Below, piece after piece: positions 1 to 8,099 of a DNA stretch of 64,000 nt. Every line of letters starts with the position of its first letter. Positions within the stretch are counted from its first letter, which is position 1. The translations under genes were made by a program, and so were the position numbers. A model generated the notes under the pieces. The model was not told the DNA's origin and searched no databases. It saw only the letters and a program-made list of their open reading frames with translations. Source of the stretch: Marinoscillum sp049115815 (GTDB taxonomy: Bacteria; Bacteroidota; Bacteroidia; Cytophagales; Cyclobacteriaceae); assembly GCA_049115815.1 (NCBI GenBank), contig JAGDZO010000004.1, forward strand, positions 328,860 through 392,859, in the 5' to 3' direction.

Positions 1-791
1 AATTAAAATTATTTTTAGCGGAGAATCTTGATGTTCTCAAGATTGAAGAGGCAACATACGCTCATTTAAGAGCATGGGTGGTTTATCTTGTAGATTCAGG
101 TCTCGCACCTGTCACTGTTAATCGAAAGGTTGCTACCCTGAAATCCTTTTATAAGTATTTACTAATACGGGGGCATGTTGCTGAAAACCCTGCCAATCGA
201 CTTAAGCCATTACGTACAGAAAAAAAACTACCATCCTTTGTGAGAGAGGTGGAGATGGACAACTTACTGGATAAGGTAGCGTTTGATTCTGGATTTGAGG
301 GCCAGCGTGATAAGTTGCTTTTGGAATTACTATACGGTACCGGCATTCGACTCAACGAATTGATCAACCTTAAAGATTCTGATGTAAGCCGCTATCAAAA
401 TACGATTAAAGTTTTAGGAAAAAGAAACAAGGAAAGGGTCATCCCTATTAGTCAAATTCTCGTTAGAATGATAGGAGACTATCAATCCAAGAAAAGAGAC
501 TTATTTCCCCGTATGGATTTACTTCTATTAACTGACCGAGGGCAAAAACTTTATCCAATGCTGGTATATAGAAAGGTTAAGTTGTATTTAGAGCAAGTCA
601 CAACTATTTCTAAAAAAAGTCCTCATGTGCTTAGGCACACTTTTGCAACACATTTACTGAATAAAGGAGCTGACCTCAATGCTGTAAAGGATCTACTAGG
701 TCATACTAGCCTTGCGGCCACACAAGTTTATACGCACAACTCTATGGATAAATTAAAAGCTGTATTTGATCAGGCTCATCCTAAGGCGTAA
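1..791 (+). CDS. xerC: Tyrosine recombinase XerC-like, 5' end outside window
   Basis: Site-specific tyrosine recombinase, most likely the housekeeping XerC/XerD-type enzyme that resolves chromosome dimers at dif. The frame is open to the left edge (first full codon at base 3), so the N-terminus is missing and the GTG at 78 is internal. The visible part holds the end of the SAM-like core-binding domain and the whole catalytic domain. The catalytic Arg lies in GTGIRLNEL, the HxxR box in HVLRHTFATHLL, the second His in LLGHTSLAATQ, and the Tyr nucleophile in QVYTH near the C-terminus. hpf follows 27 bp downstream, the usual Bacteroidota order, which argues for the chromosomal Xer enzyme rather than a mobile-element integrase. 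Confidence 0.88.
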   Translation, partial: LKLFLAENLDVLKIEEATYAHLRAWVVYLVDSGLAPVTVNRKVATLKSFYKYLLIRGHVAENPANRLKPLRTEKKLPSFVREVEMDNLLDKVAFDSGFEGQRDKLLLELLYGTGIRLNELINLKDSDVSRYQNTIKVLGKRNKERVIPISQILVRMIGDYQSKKRDLFPRMDLLLLTDRGQKLYPMLVYRKVKLYLEQVTTISKKSPHVLRHTFATHLLNKGADLNAVKDLLGHTSLAATQVYTHNSMDKLKAVFDQAHPKA

Positions 792-818
792 TTGTTTAAC
801 TATTAAAATCTATTAATT

Positions 819-1118
819 ATGAAACTACAAATGCATTCCATTCATTTTGACGCTGACCAAAAATTGGTCGATTTCATCCAAACCAAAGCGAATAAATTGG
901 ATACCTTCTTTGATAAGATTATTGACGGAGAAGTTTATATGCGTGTAGAGCAGGATGACTCGAGGGAAAACAAACTAATAGAGATTAAACTCAATATACC
1001 AGGCAATCAACTTTTTGCTAAAGTTCAGGCCAAATCGTTTGAAGCTGCTACTGATGAGGCCGTGGAGGCGCTGAGACGACAGCTCAAAAAACATAAAGAG
1101 AAACTTTTAGCTCATTAA
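819..1118 (+). CDS. hpf: Ribosome hibernation-promoting factor, short form (HPF/RaiA family)
   Basis: Short 99-residue HPF/YfiA family protein that binds the 30S decoding region and inactivates ribosomes in stationary phase. It starts MKLQMHSIHFDADQKLVDFI and carries the family's beta-alpha-beta-beta-beta-alpha pattern, ending in the basic helix EALRRQLKKHKEKLLAH. There is no C-terminal dimerisation domain, so it is a short form. It lies 27 bp after the XerC gene, probably on the same transcript, and is followed at once by a strong terminator. Confidence 0.88.
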   Translation: MKLQMHSIHFDADQKLVDFIQTKANKLDTFFDKIIDGEVYMRVEQDDSRENKLIEIKLNIPGNQLFAKVQAKSFEAATDEAVEALRRQLKKHKEKLLAH

Positions 1119-1121
1119 TGC

Positions 1122-1158
1122 AAAAGCCTTCTTGACATTGGTCAAGAAGGCTTTTTTC
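1122..1158. terminator. Bidirectional Rho-independent terminator between hpf and cysS
   Basis: A perfect 15-bp stem (AAAAGCCTTCTTGAC pairing with GTCAAGAAGGCTTTT, loop ATTG) is followed by a T run on plus and, because the arms begin with A's, by a T run on minus as well. It lies between convergent hpf and cysS and can end both transcripts. Confidence 0.85.
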
Positions 1159-1179
1159 TTATTTTCATCCCGACCTTTC

Positions 1180-2658
1180 TTATTCTTCAAAAGCCCAGTC
1201 TATTCCCGTTTTTAAATCTTTAATGACAATGCCCTTGTTCTTCAACTCCGCTCTAAGGGTATCCACTTTGTCATAATCTTTGGCAGCTTTTGCTTCTTTG
1301 TACTCTTTCAGGATTATTTCAATAAATGCTTCACTCTCGGATGAAATCTCTAGTTCTAGTCCGAGTATATCTTCAGTGAAAGTTATAAAAGTGTTCTTCA
1401 TTCTGTCAAAAGTTTCTTTGCCCAATTCTGACATTTGCAGCTGACCCGTCTGAATTGAGTTTATTTTCTTGACAAGATTGAATAAATGGCCGATTGTCAA
1501 TGCCGTATTGAAGTCATCATTCATGGCATAATGACAGTTGTCACAGATCTTATTGATTTGATCAATCTGCTTTTCATTTAAAGTGTCTTCCGTCGCTGAA
1601 TACTCATATTTTTTGAACAATCGCAAACCGTTGGCGAGTTTGGTAAACCCTTTTTGTGCTGCATTCAGAGCCTCGTTTGAGAAGTCTACCGTACTTGCAT
1701 AATGTGATTGAAGCATGAAGAACTTTACAGTCATAGGACTGTATCCTTTTTCTAAGAGAGGGTGGTCACCCGTAAACAGCTCTCTCGGCAAAAATGAATT
1801 ATTGAGCGACTTGCTCATTTTAGTACCATTCACGGTGAGCATATTAGTATGAAGCCAATATTTAGCTCCATCGTGACCGTGCGAGCCTTTGTTTTGAGCC
1901 ACCTCACATTCATGATGTGGAAATTTAAGATCCATTCCTCCTCCGTGGATATCGAATTGCTCACCTAGGTATTTCGTGCTCATCACAGAGCACTCAAGAT
2001 GCCACCCAGGAAACCCATCACTCCAAGGAGTTTTCCATCGCATGATGTGCTCGGGTGATGCTTTCTTCCAAATAGCAAAATCTAAAGGGCTTCTCTTATC
2101 AGACTGTCCGTCTAGTTCTCGAGTTTGATTAAGTAAATCTTCTGTCTTTCGTCCACTTAATTTGCCATAGTCATTATCCTCGCTGAACTTATTGATGTCA
2201 AAATAAACGGATCCATTTGCCTCATATGCCAATCCCTTATCAATCAATGTTTCGATCATAGCAATTTGCTCCATCAGGTGCCCTGTAGCTGATGGCTCAA
2301 TATCAGGTCTCAACGTATTAAAAGCTTCCATCACTTTATGAAAATCATTCGAATACTTCTGAACGATCTCCATAGGCTCCAGATTTTCCAAAACAGCTTT
2401 GGTCGAAATCTTATCTTCACCAGAGTCTAAAAGATGCCCCACGTCTGTGATATTCCTGACATATCGAACTTTATAGCCTAAGTAAGTCAGATATCTATAT
2501 ATCACATCGAATGACATAAACGTCCGAACATTACCCAAGTGAACATCGCTATATACTGTAGGACCGCATACGTACATCCCAACATGCGGAGGATTCAAGG
2601 GCTCAAAAATTTCCTTTTGTTTAGTAAGTGAGTTTAAGACTCGGAGTTTTCCGATCAT
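1180..2658 (-). CDS. cysS: Cysteine--tRNA ligase
   Basis: Class I aminoacyl-tRNA synthetase charging tRNA-Cys, 492 residues, full length. The N-terminus has the zinc-ligand Cys in YVCGPTVYSDVHLGN, which also holds the HIGH-like signature HLGN. Further zinc ligands are the Cys in GWHLECSVMS and the His pair in FPHHECEVAQ. KMSKS is seen in NGTKMSKSLNN. The C-terminal helical anticodon domain ends in GIDWAFEE. The frame can begin one codon upstream at a TTG, but the ATG at 2658 is preferred. It is convergent with hpf and divergent from rimP. Confidence 0.95.
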   Translation of the reverse strand: MIGKLRVLNSLTKQKEIFEPLNPPHVGMYVCGPTVYSDVHLGNVRTFMSFDVIYRYLTYLGYKVRYVRNITDVGHLLDSGEDKISTKAVLENLEPMEIVQKYSNDFHKVMEAFNTLRPDIEPSATGHLMEQIAMIETLIDKGLAYEANGSVYFDINKFSEDNDYGKLSGRKTEDLLNQTRELDGQSDKRSPLDFAIWKKASPEHIMRWKTPWSDGFPGWHLECSVMSTKYLGEQFDIHGGGMDLKFPHHECEVAQNKGSHGHDGAKYWLHTNMLTVNGTKMSKSLNNSFLPRELFTGDHPLLEKGYSPMTVKFFMLQSHYASTVDFSNEALNAAQKGFTKLANGLRLFKKYEYSATEDTLNEKQIDQINKICDNCHYAMNDDFNTALTIGHLFNLVKKINSIQTGQLQMSELGKETFDRMKNTFITFTEDILGLELEISSESEAFIEIILKEYKEAKAAKDYDKVDTLRAELKNKGIVIKDLKTGIDWAFEE

Positions 2659-2722
2659 CAAATTGTAAATTTTAGGTCTTGATAATGACGAACTTAACCG
2701 TCAAAAGTTTGTTTTTAGCCAA

Positions 2723-2753
2723 TTTGAAAAGAATGTTTTTTCTATTAGCTTTG
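2723..2753 (+). promoter_or_regulatory. Bacteroidota-type promoter for rimP-nusA-infB
   Basis: TTTG at 2723-2726, a 19-bp spacer, then TAGCTTTG at 2746-2753, which matches the Bacteroidota primary-sigma consensus TTTG-N19-TAnnTTTG exactly. Transcription would start near 2760, giving a leader of about 54 nt before rimP that contains the hairpin at 2777-2801. Confidence 0.7.
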
Positions 2754-2776
2754 CCGCAAATATAGAATTTAGGTTC

Positions 2777-2801
2777 GAGGGGACGACAGTCCCCTCTTTT
2801 T
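2777..2801 (+). terminator. Terminator-like hairpin in the rimP leader (possible attenuator)
   Basis: A perfect 8-bp GC-rich stem GAGGGGAC / GTCCCCTC with a GACA loop is followed directly by TTTTTATT, the form of an intrinsic terminator. It lies between the predicted promoter and the first gene of the operon rather than at an operon end, and the rimP start codon is 12 bp after the T run. That placement fits attenuation of rimP-nusA-infB. It could instead end a short RNA. Confidence 0.6.
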
Positions 2802-2813
2802 ATTCATAATAAG

Positions 2814-3284
2814 TTGATTACACAACAACCCATAGAAGCCGAAATAGAGCAATTTGTTTCTGAGATAATATCAGAAAGTGAAGAGCTTTTTATTGTAAAA
2901 GTTATTCTGAAGGGGCATGTTGGTAATCAAAAATTGATTGTGCTTCTGGATGGTGACAATGGTGTGACCATAGAGCAGTGCAGTAAAGTGAGTAGGTCAC
3001 TGGCAGATATATTGGAAGAGAAGGATATTTTTTCTGAAAAGTATATGTTGGAAGTGTCGTCCGCAGGTTTGGATTTTCCGCTTCAAAACTTGCGTCAGTA
3101 TAAGAAAAACATAGGAAGAAATCTTAAGATTGATCTTGTTGATGGCTCCTCGATTAAGGGAGAATTAATTGAAGTCAGAGAGGAACACGTAGTTCTAAAA
3201 GAAACTTTGAAAAAGGAGACCAAGGAGCATAAGATCAACATAAAAGAAATAAATAAATCAATGGTATTAGTGTCATTTAAGTAA
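2814..3284 (+). CDS. rimP: Ribosome maturation factor RimP
   Basis: RimP/YlxS family, 156 residues, needed for 30S subunit maturation. The N-terminal alpha/beta domain contains the family pattern LLDGDNGVTIEQCSKVSRSL followed by YMLEVSSAGLDFPL. The C-terminal SH3-like barrel spans about residues 90-156. The start is TTG at 2814: no ATG occurs in frame between the leader hairpin and the conserved N-terminal helix. It is the first gene of the operon with nusA (3 bp gap) and infB, a widely conserved arrangement. Confidence 0.92.
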   Translation: MITQQPIEAEIEQFVSEIISESEELFIVKVILKGHVGNQKLIVLLDGDNGVTIEQCSKVSRSLADILEEKDIFSEKYMLEVSSAGLDFPLQNLRQYKKNIGRNLKIDLVDGSSIKGELIEVREEHVVLKETLKKETKEHKINIKEINKSMVLVSFK

Positions 3285-3287
3285 GTA

Positions 3288-4529
3288 ATGGATACTGGAA
3301 TATTAATAGACTCGTTTGCAGATTTTGCCAGGGGCAAGAACATCGATCGTCCGACTATGATCAGAATTTTGGAGGACGTTTTCAGAACGATGATTCGCAA
3401 AAAGTATAAGACTGATGAAAACTTTGATATCATCATCAATACTGATAAAGGGGATCTCGAGATCTGGAGGTTTAGAGAAATCGTAGATGACAACTCTGAG
3501 GACATCTGGGATGATGATAAAATCAGCCTAACTGATGCAAGAAAAATAGAGCCTGATTTTGAAATCGGAGAAGAGGTTTCTGAGGAAATCAAATTGGAAG
3601 ATTTTGGAAGAAGAGCTGTAATGACTGCTCGTCAGACTCTAATTCAGAAGGTCAAAGACTTGGAAAAGGATATACTTTTTCAGAAGTATAAAGACTTGGC
3701 TGGTGAAGTTATCCAAGGCGAGGTTTATCAAACTTTGAGTCGTGAGATCTTGCTTATAGATGGTGAAGGAAACGAACTAAGCATTCCTAAATCTGAGCAG
3801 ATTCCTAAAGACAGATATCGTAAAGGAGACTCTGTAAGGGCTATTGTTAGCCACGTGGATATGGTGAATGGCAATCCTAAAATCATCCTCTCAAGGACTT
3901 CTCCCATATTCTTGGAGCGTCTTTTCGAAAGTGAAGTTCCAGAAGTATATGACGGCCTAATCACTATTAAAAATGTGGTGCGAGAGCCAGGTGAAAGAGC
4001 AAAGGTTGCTGTGGAATCTTATGATGATAGGATTGATCCAGTAGGAGCTTGCGTCGGAATGAAGGGATCACGTATTCATTCAATAGTTCGTGAGTTGCAA
4101 AATGAAAATATTGATGTAATCAATTTCACTGATAATCTTGAGTTGTTCATAGCCAGAGCATTGAGCCCTGCGAAGATCGTGAGCATGAAAATTAGTGAAG
4201 AGAAGGATAGAGTTTCTGTATTTCTGAAACCAGATCAAGTATCTTTGGCAATCGGAAAAGGTGGACAAAACATCAAATTAGCGTCAAGACTGTGCGGCCT
4301 AGAGATTGATGTGTTTAGAGAACTAGACGGTGTTGAGGATGAGGATGTTGACTTGGATGAATTTTCGGATGAAATCGAAAGCTGGGTCATTGATGAATTA
4401 AAAAGAATTGGATTAGATACTGCCAAAAGCGTGATTAAACTTTCGGCAGAGGAGTTGGTGAGAAGAACAGATCTTGAAGAAGAAACAGTACAAGATGTAC
4501 TGGGTATTCTGAGACAAGAATTTGAATAA
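3288..4529 (+). CDS. nusA: Transcription termination/antitermination factor NusA
   Basis: NusA binds RNA polymerase and nascent RNA and modulates pausing, termination and antitermination. At 413 residues it has the N-terminal polymerase-binding domain (about 1-125), an S1 domain (about 130-200), and two KH domains, with CVGMKGSRIHSIVREL near 255 and AIGKGGQNIKLASRL near 322. A single short helix-hairpin-helix-like tail follows (about 360-413), so the E. coli acidic repeats are absent, as usual outside Proteobacteria. It sits 3 bp after rimP and 32 bp before infB. Because NusA strengthens hairpin termination, it could act on the leader hairpin of its own operon; this is inference. Confidence 0.95.
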   Translation: MDTGILIDSFADFARGKNIDRPTMIRILEDVFRTMIRKKYKTDENFDIIINTDKGDLEIWRFREIVDDNSEDIWDDDKISLTDARKIEPDFEIGEEVSEEIKLEDFGRRAVMTARQTLIQKVKDLEKDILFQKYKDLAGEVIQGEVYQTLSREILLIDGEGNELSIPKSEQIPKDRYRKGDSVRAIVSHVDMVNGNPKIILSRTSPIFLERLFESEVPEVYDGLITIKNVVREPGERAKVAVESYDDRIDPVGACVGMKGSRIHSIVRELQNENIDVINFTDNLELFIARALSPAKIVSMKISEEKDRVSVFLKPDQVSLAIGKGGQNIKLASRLCGLEIDVFRELDGVEDEDVDLDEFSDEIESWVIDELKRIGLDTAKSVIKLSAEELVRRTDLEEETVQDVLGILRQEFE

Positions 4530-4561
4530 TCACACCAGCAAATAATAGTAGAATAAATTAT

Positions 4562-7354
4562 ATGGCAGAAGAGAAAACTTATCGATTAAGTCAGGTTGCT
4601 AGAAAACTCAATGTTGGACGTGGAACGATCCTGGAATTTTTATCCGGGAAAGGTTTCGAGGTGGACAGCAGTCCAAACTCCAAAATAACTGAGGAGCAGC
4701 ATACTTTGCTTTCAAAGGAATTTGCTGCTTCTGCCATGGAGAAAGAAGAGGCTTCTAGTTTGACCATTGGCTCTAAGCCGGATGAGGTCATAGATGCTGC
4801 GGAGGTGGTGAAGAACGAAAAGGTGTCCGATGAGGAGATTCTGATTAAGGATAACAATATTATATCGGAAACCAAAGCTCCCGAACCTCTTGAGGAGAAG
4901 AAGGAAGAAAAGTCTGATGATATCAGTGAAATCATCGGAAGGCAAAAGTTGGATGGACCTAAAGTGGTAGGTAAAATCGATCTAGAGCCAAAGAAGAAAG
5001 TCAAGAAGGAGGAGCCAAAAGAAGATACCCCTAAGGAGGAGGTGTCTGAAAAACCTGCTGCAAAGGAAGAAGAACCAGCGAAAACGGAAGAGGCTCCTAC
5101 TAAGGAACAAGCAGCTACAGCAGAAGCAGCAGCCGTGCCTGACGAGTCAGAAACGGAGACCCCAGAAGCCAAAGAAGAGAAGAAGGAAGAGGTTAAGGAA
5201 GAGAAGACTATCGAGGCTAAGGCAGATTCACTAAAAGGTCTTACAGTCCTAGGTAAAATCGAGCTTCCTACTGAGAATAAAAAGCCAAAGCCAGTCGCGA
5301 GTTCTGATGAACGGAAAGACAGGAAGAAGCGACCAAGAAAAAGAATCAATAGTCCTTCTCAAGGCGGCAAACCTAGTGATAGCAGAGGAGCAAGATCAGC
5401 ACAAGGAGGTCGAGGACCGAAAAGGGATCCAAGAAAAACGGAAGAACTTTCAGATAAGGAGATTCAGGATAAGATTAAGGCTACGCTAGCCAAACTTTCC
5501 GGAGGGAAATCTACTGGAGGACGATCCTCAAAATACCGTAAAGATAAAAGGTCTGCTAAGGCGGATGCTGAAGAGGAGAGAATACAGGCAGAGCAAGAAG
5601 AAGCCAAAGTATTGAAGGTAACCGAATTTATTTCGGCGAGCGATTTAGCTTCTTTGATGAGTGTATCAGTCAATGACGTGATATCAACATGTATGTCTCT
5701 TGGTATGTTTGTTTCGATCAACCAAAGGTTGGATGCAGAATCAATCACAGTAATAGCTGATGAATTTGGTTTCGAGATCGAATTCACTACTGAGGATGAA
5801 GACATAGAAATTGAGGAGCAAGTTGATGAAGAAGGAGATTTGGACGAAAGAGCTCCTATCGTTACCATAATGGGTCATGTGGATCACGGTAAGACTTCAT
5901 TGCTAGATTATATTAGAGACTCGAGCGTTACGGAAGGTGAAGCTGGGGGTATTACCCAGCACATTGGAGCTTACGACGTGATGACGGAGAATGGTAAACG
6001 CATTGCGTTTTTGGATACTCCAGGTCACGAGGCGTTTACCGCCATGAGGGCACGTGGAGCCAAGCTCACAGATATCGCAATTATTGTGATAGCAGCGGAT
6101 GATGCGGTGATGCCTCAAACTAAGGAAGCCATCAATCACGCTCAGGTGGCTGGTGTACCGATTGTGATAGCCATCAATAAAATAGATAGACCAAACTCCA
6201 ACCCGGATAAGATCAAAGAAGAACTTTCGCAGATCAACATTCTTGTAGAGGATTGGGGTGGAAAGTATCAGTGTCAGCATGTATCTGCTAAGACTGGAGA
6301 AGGAATTGAAGAACTATTAGAGAAAGTCCTTTTAGAAGCGGAGCTATTGGAACTTAAGGCCAATGCTGATAAGCCAGCAGTAGGATCTGTGATTGAGTCT
6401 ACACTCGATAAGGGTCGTGGATATGTTACTACAATGATGGTTCAGGCTGGAACTATGAAAGTAGGAGATGTAGTACTTGCCGGATCTAATTTTGGTAAGG
6501 TCAAAGCTATGTTTGACCACAGAGGCAAAAAGCTTGTAAATGTTGGCCCATCTACACCAGTATTGATGCTGGGACTTGATGGTGCTGCTCAAGCTGGAGA
6601 TCGTTTTAATGTTATGGAATCTGATCGTGAGGCTCGTGAAATAGCTTCCAAGAGAGAGCAGATTCAGCGCGAACAATCTATCAGGACTAAGAAGCATATT
6701 ACTCTGGATGAGATTGGTAGACGACTTGCTATTGGTAGTTTCAAAGAACTTAATGTGATTGTAAAAGGTGATGTGGATGGCTCGATTGAGGCACTTTCCG
6801 ATTCATTGCTGAAGCTGTCTACTGAGGAAGTTCAGGTAAATATCATTCACAAGGCCGTAGGTCAAATCTCTGAGGCAGACGTTCACTTGGCATCAGCATC
6901 TGATGCGGTGATTATTGGATTCCAAGTTCGTCCTTCTACAGGAGCTAGAAACTTAGCAGAGAATGAGGAAATTGAGATGAGACTCTACTCTATTATCTAT
7001 GATGCGATCAACGACGTGAAGGATGCCATGGAAGGTATGCTAGAGCCTGCTGTTGAGGAGGTCATCACAGGTAACATAGAAGTGAGAGAAGTTTATAAAA
7101 TCACCAAAGTCGGTACAGTTGCAGGTTGTTATGTGACTGACGGGGCTGTGAAACGATCCAATAAAGTTAGGCTCGTGAGAGATGGTATTGTGGTGCATAC
7201 TGGAGAGATCAACCAACTTAAGCGATTCAAAGAAGACGTAGCTGAGGTGAAGCAATCTTATGAGTGCGGAGTTTCGATTAAGAACTTCAACGATATTAAA
7301 GTAGGTGATGTCATAGAAGGATTCACTGAGAAAGAAGTGAAACGAACACTTTAG
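4562..7354 (+). CDS. infB: Translation initiation factor IF-2
   Basis: GTPase that delivers initiator tRNA to the 30S subunit, 930 residues. Order: IF2_N helix-turn domain (1-50); a long low-complexity linker (about 50-345), first Lys/Glu-rich, then basic with Gly/Arg, holding two spaced copies of a V-x-GKI-(D/E)-L motif; a second IF2_N domain (about 355-410); the G domain with GHVDHGKTS (G1), DTPGHE (G3) and NKID (G4); then beta-barrel domain II, domain III and the C-terminal fMet-tRNA-binding domain ending in VIEGFTEKEVKRTL. It is the last gene of the rimP operon and is followed by a strong terminator. The linker produces long spurious reading frames on minus. Confidence 0.96.
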   Translation: MAEEKTYRLSQVARKLNVGRGTILEFLSGKGFEVDSSPNSKITEEQHTLLSKEFAASAMEKEEASSLTIGSKPDEVIDAAEVVKNEKVSDEEILIKDNNIISETKAPEPLEEKKEEKSDDISEIIGRQKLDGPKVVGKIDLEPKKKVKKEEPKEDTPKEEVSEKPAAKEEEPAKTEEAPTKEQAATAEAAAVPDESETETPEAKEEKKEEVKEEKTIEAKADSLKGLTVLGKIELPTENKKPKPVASSDERKDRKKRPRKRINSPSQGGKPSDSRGARSAQGGRGPKRDPRKTEELSDKEIQDKIKATLAKLSGGKSTGGRSSKYRKDKRSAKADAEEERIQAEQEEAKVLKVTEFISASDLASLMSVSVNDVISTCMSLGMFVSINQRLDAESITVIADEFGFEIEFTTEDEDIEIEEQVDEEGDLDERAPIVTIMGHVDHGKTSLLDYIRDSSVTEGEAGGITQHIGAYDVMTENGKRIAFLDTPGHEAFTAMRARGAKLTDIAIIVIAADDAVMPQTKEAINHAQVAGVPIVIAINKIDRPNSNPDKIKEELSQINILVEDWGGKYQCQHVSAKTGEGIEELLEKVLLEAELLELKANADKPAVGSVIESTLDKGRGYVTTMMVQAGTMKVGDVVLAGSNFGKVKAMFDHRGKKLVNVGPSTPVLMLGLDGAAQAGDRFNVMESDREAREIASKREQIQREQSIRTKKHITLDEIGRRLAIGSFKELNVIVKGDVDGSIEALSDSLLKLSTEEVQVNIIHKAVGQISEADVHLASASDAVIIGFQVRPSTGARNLAENEEIEMRLYSIIYDAINDVKDAMEGMLEPAVEEVITGNIEVREVYKITKVGTVAGCYVTDGAVKRSNKVRLVRDGIVVHTGEINQLKRFKEDVAEVKQSYECGVSIKNFNDIKVGDVIEGFTEKEVKRTL

Positions 7355-7375
7355 AATAGCAAATTATTAATTTTG

Positions 7376-7405
7376 AAAGCAGACCATTTTTGGTCTGCTT
7401 TTTTT
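7376..7405 (+). terminator. Rho-independent terminator after infB
   Basis: An 11-bp stem AAAGCAGACCA / TGGTCTGCTTT with a TTTT loop is followed by a long T run, starting 21 bp after the infB stop. It ends the rimP-nusA-infB transcript. Confidence 0.85.
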
Positions 7406-7550
7406 GTTTGGGGCCAATTGTCAAATCCAATCAATTCTGATGCTGATTGCTGTAGAGTTCAGATAGATTTATGAGACTATCAAAGTGTTTGAATTAGATT
7501 ATTTGAACAATCAAAATTTTCCAAAGCACTTAAAACTTGATCTGATGTTA

Positions 7551-7558
7551 TAAATTTG
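7551..7558 (+). promoter_or_regulatory. -7 element upstream of haem-binding protein gene
   Basis: TAAATTTG matches the Bacteroidota TAnnTTTG -7 box and lies 21 bp before the ATG at 7580. No TTTG was found at the expected 19-21 bp upstream, so only half of the promoter is visible. Confidence 0.4.
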
Positions 7559-7579
7559 GGGCTTTATCAATCAGACATT

Positions 7580-8044
7580 ATGCAGCCTATTTACAAGAGA
7601 GTTTTATTGTTCGTTTTCGTATTGTTGATGCTTATTCAGGTATTCCCGGGAGAGCGTCCAGCGGTCATTGAAAAAAACCCATCCGACATTCATCAAGAGG
7701 TATTGATTGATGATGAGGTCAGCAACATCCTAAAAACTTCTTGTTACGACTGCCATTCCAATGAGACAAAATATCCTTGGTATACGAATGTTGTTCCAGT
7801 CTCTTGGTTGATTAATCATGATGTAGAAGAAGGGAGAGAGGAACTCAACTTTTCCGAATGGGCTCAATACTCAGACAAGAGAAAGCATCACAAACTAGAA
7901 GAGTTGATAGAAGAAGTAGAAGAGGGTGAGATGCCTATGGAAGCATATACATTCATTCATCGGAGCACTAAGCTTAATGAGCAGCAAATTGCGGTTCTCA
8001 CTCAATGGGCTAAAACTGAAATGTCTAAATTTGATTTAGAATAA
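7580..8044 (+). CDS. Haem-binding domain protein (single c-type haem motif)
   Basis: Small exported protein of 154 residues. An N-terminal hydrophobic segment (RVLLFVFVLLMLIQVF, about residues 6-21) is a signal anchor or signal peptide. One c-type haem site follows in CYDCHSN, then WY and RxxHHKLEEL features typical of the Bacteroidota haem-binding domain family (haem_bd). The ATG at 7580 is chosen because it gives a clean signal sequence just after a -7 box; a TTG eight codons upstream is possible but lies inside the promoter. No neighbouring redox partner is evident. Its haem would depend on a Ccm system such as the one at 38.1-42.6 kb. Confidence 0.8.
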   Translation: MQPIYKRVLLFVFVLLMLIQVFPGERPAVIEKNPSDIHQEVLIDDEVSNILKTSCYDCHSNETKYPWYTNVVPVSWLINHDVEEGREELNFSEWAQYSDKRKHHKLEELIEEVEEGEMPMEAYTFIHRSTKLNEQQIAVLTQWAKTEMSKFDLE

Positions 8045-8088
8045 TAAGCATAAAAAAAGCGACCTTGGTCGCTTTTTTTATGCTTATT
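8043..8088. terminator. Perfect 46-nt palindromic bidirectional terminator
   Basis: AATAAGCATAAAAAAAGCGACC and its exact reverse complement meet with only TT between them. The core GCGACCTTGGTCGC is flanked by A7 and T7, giving an intrinsic terminator on both strands between the haem-binding protein gene (plus) and metK (minus). Confidence 0.85.
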
Positions 8089-8099
8089 AAATCGTTTGA

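Noticed and set aside
1..791. Tyrosine recombinase as a sign of an integrated element
   Set aside because: Its next neighbour is hpf, the standard place of housekeeping xerC in this phylum, and no other phage or plasmid gene is near.
5000..5240. Direct repeats resembling an array
   Set aside because: They are low-complexity codon repeats of the IF-2 linker without regular spacing or spacers.
4591..5349. Long minus-strand reading frame of 252 codons inside infB
   Set aside because: Its Ser/Phe-rich translation is the complement of the Lys/Glu repeats of the IF-2 linker; infB is certain.
4562..5500. Frameshift in the IF-2 linker
   Set aside because: The frame runs unbroken from the first IF2_N domain to the G domain; the composition shift is normal for this family.
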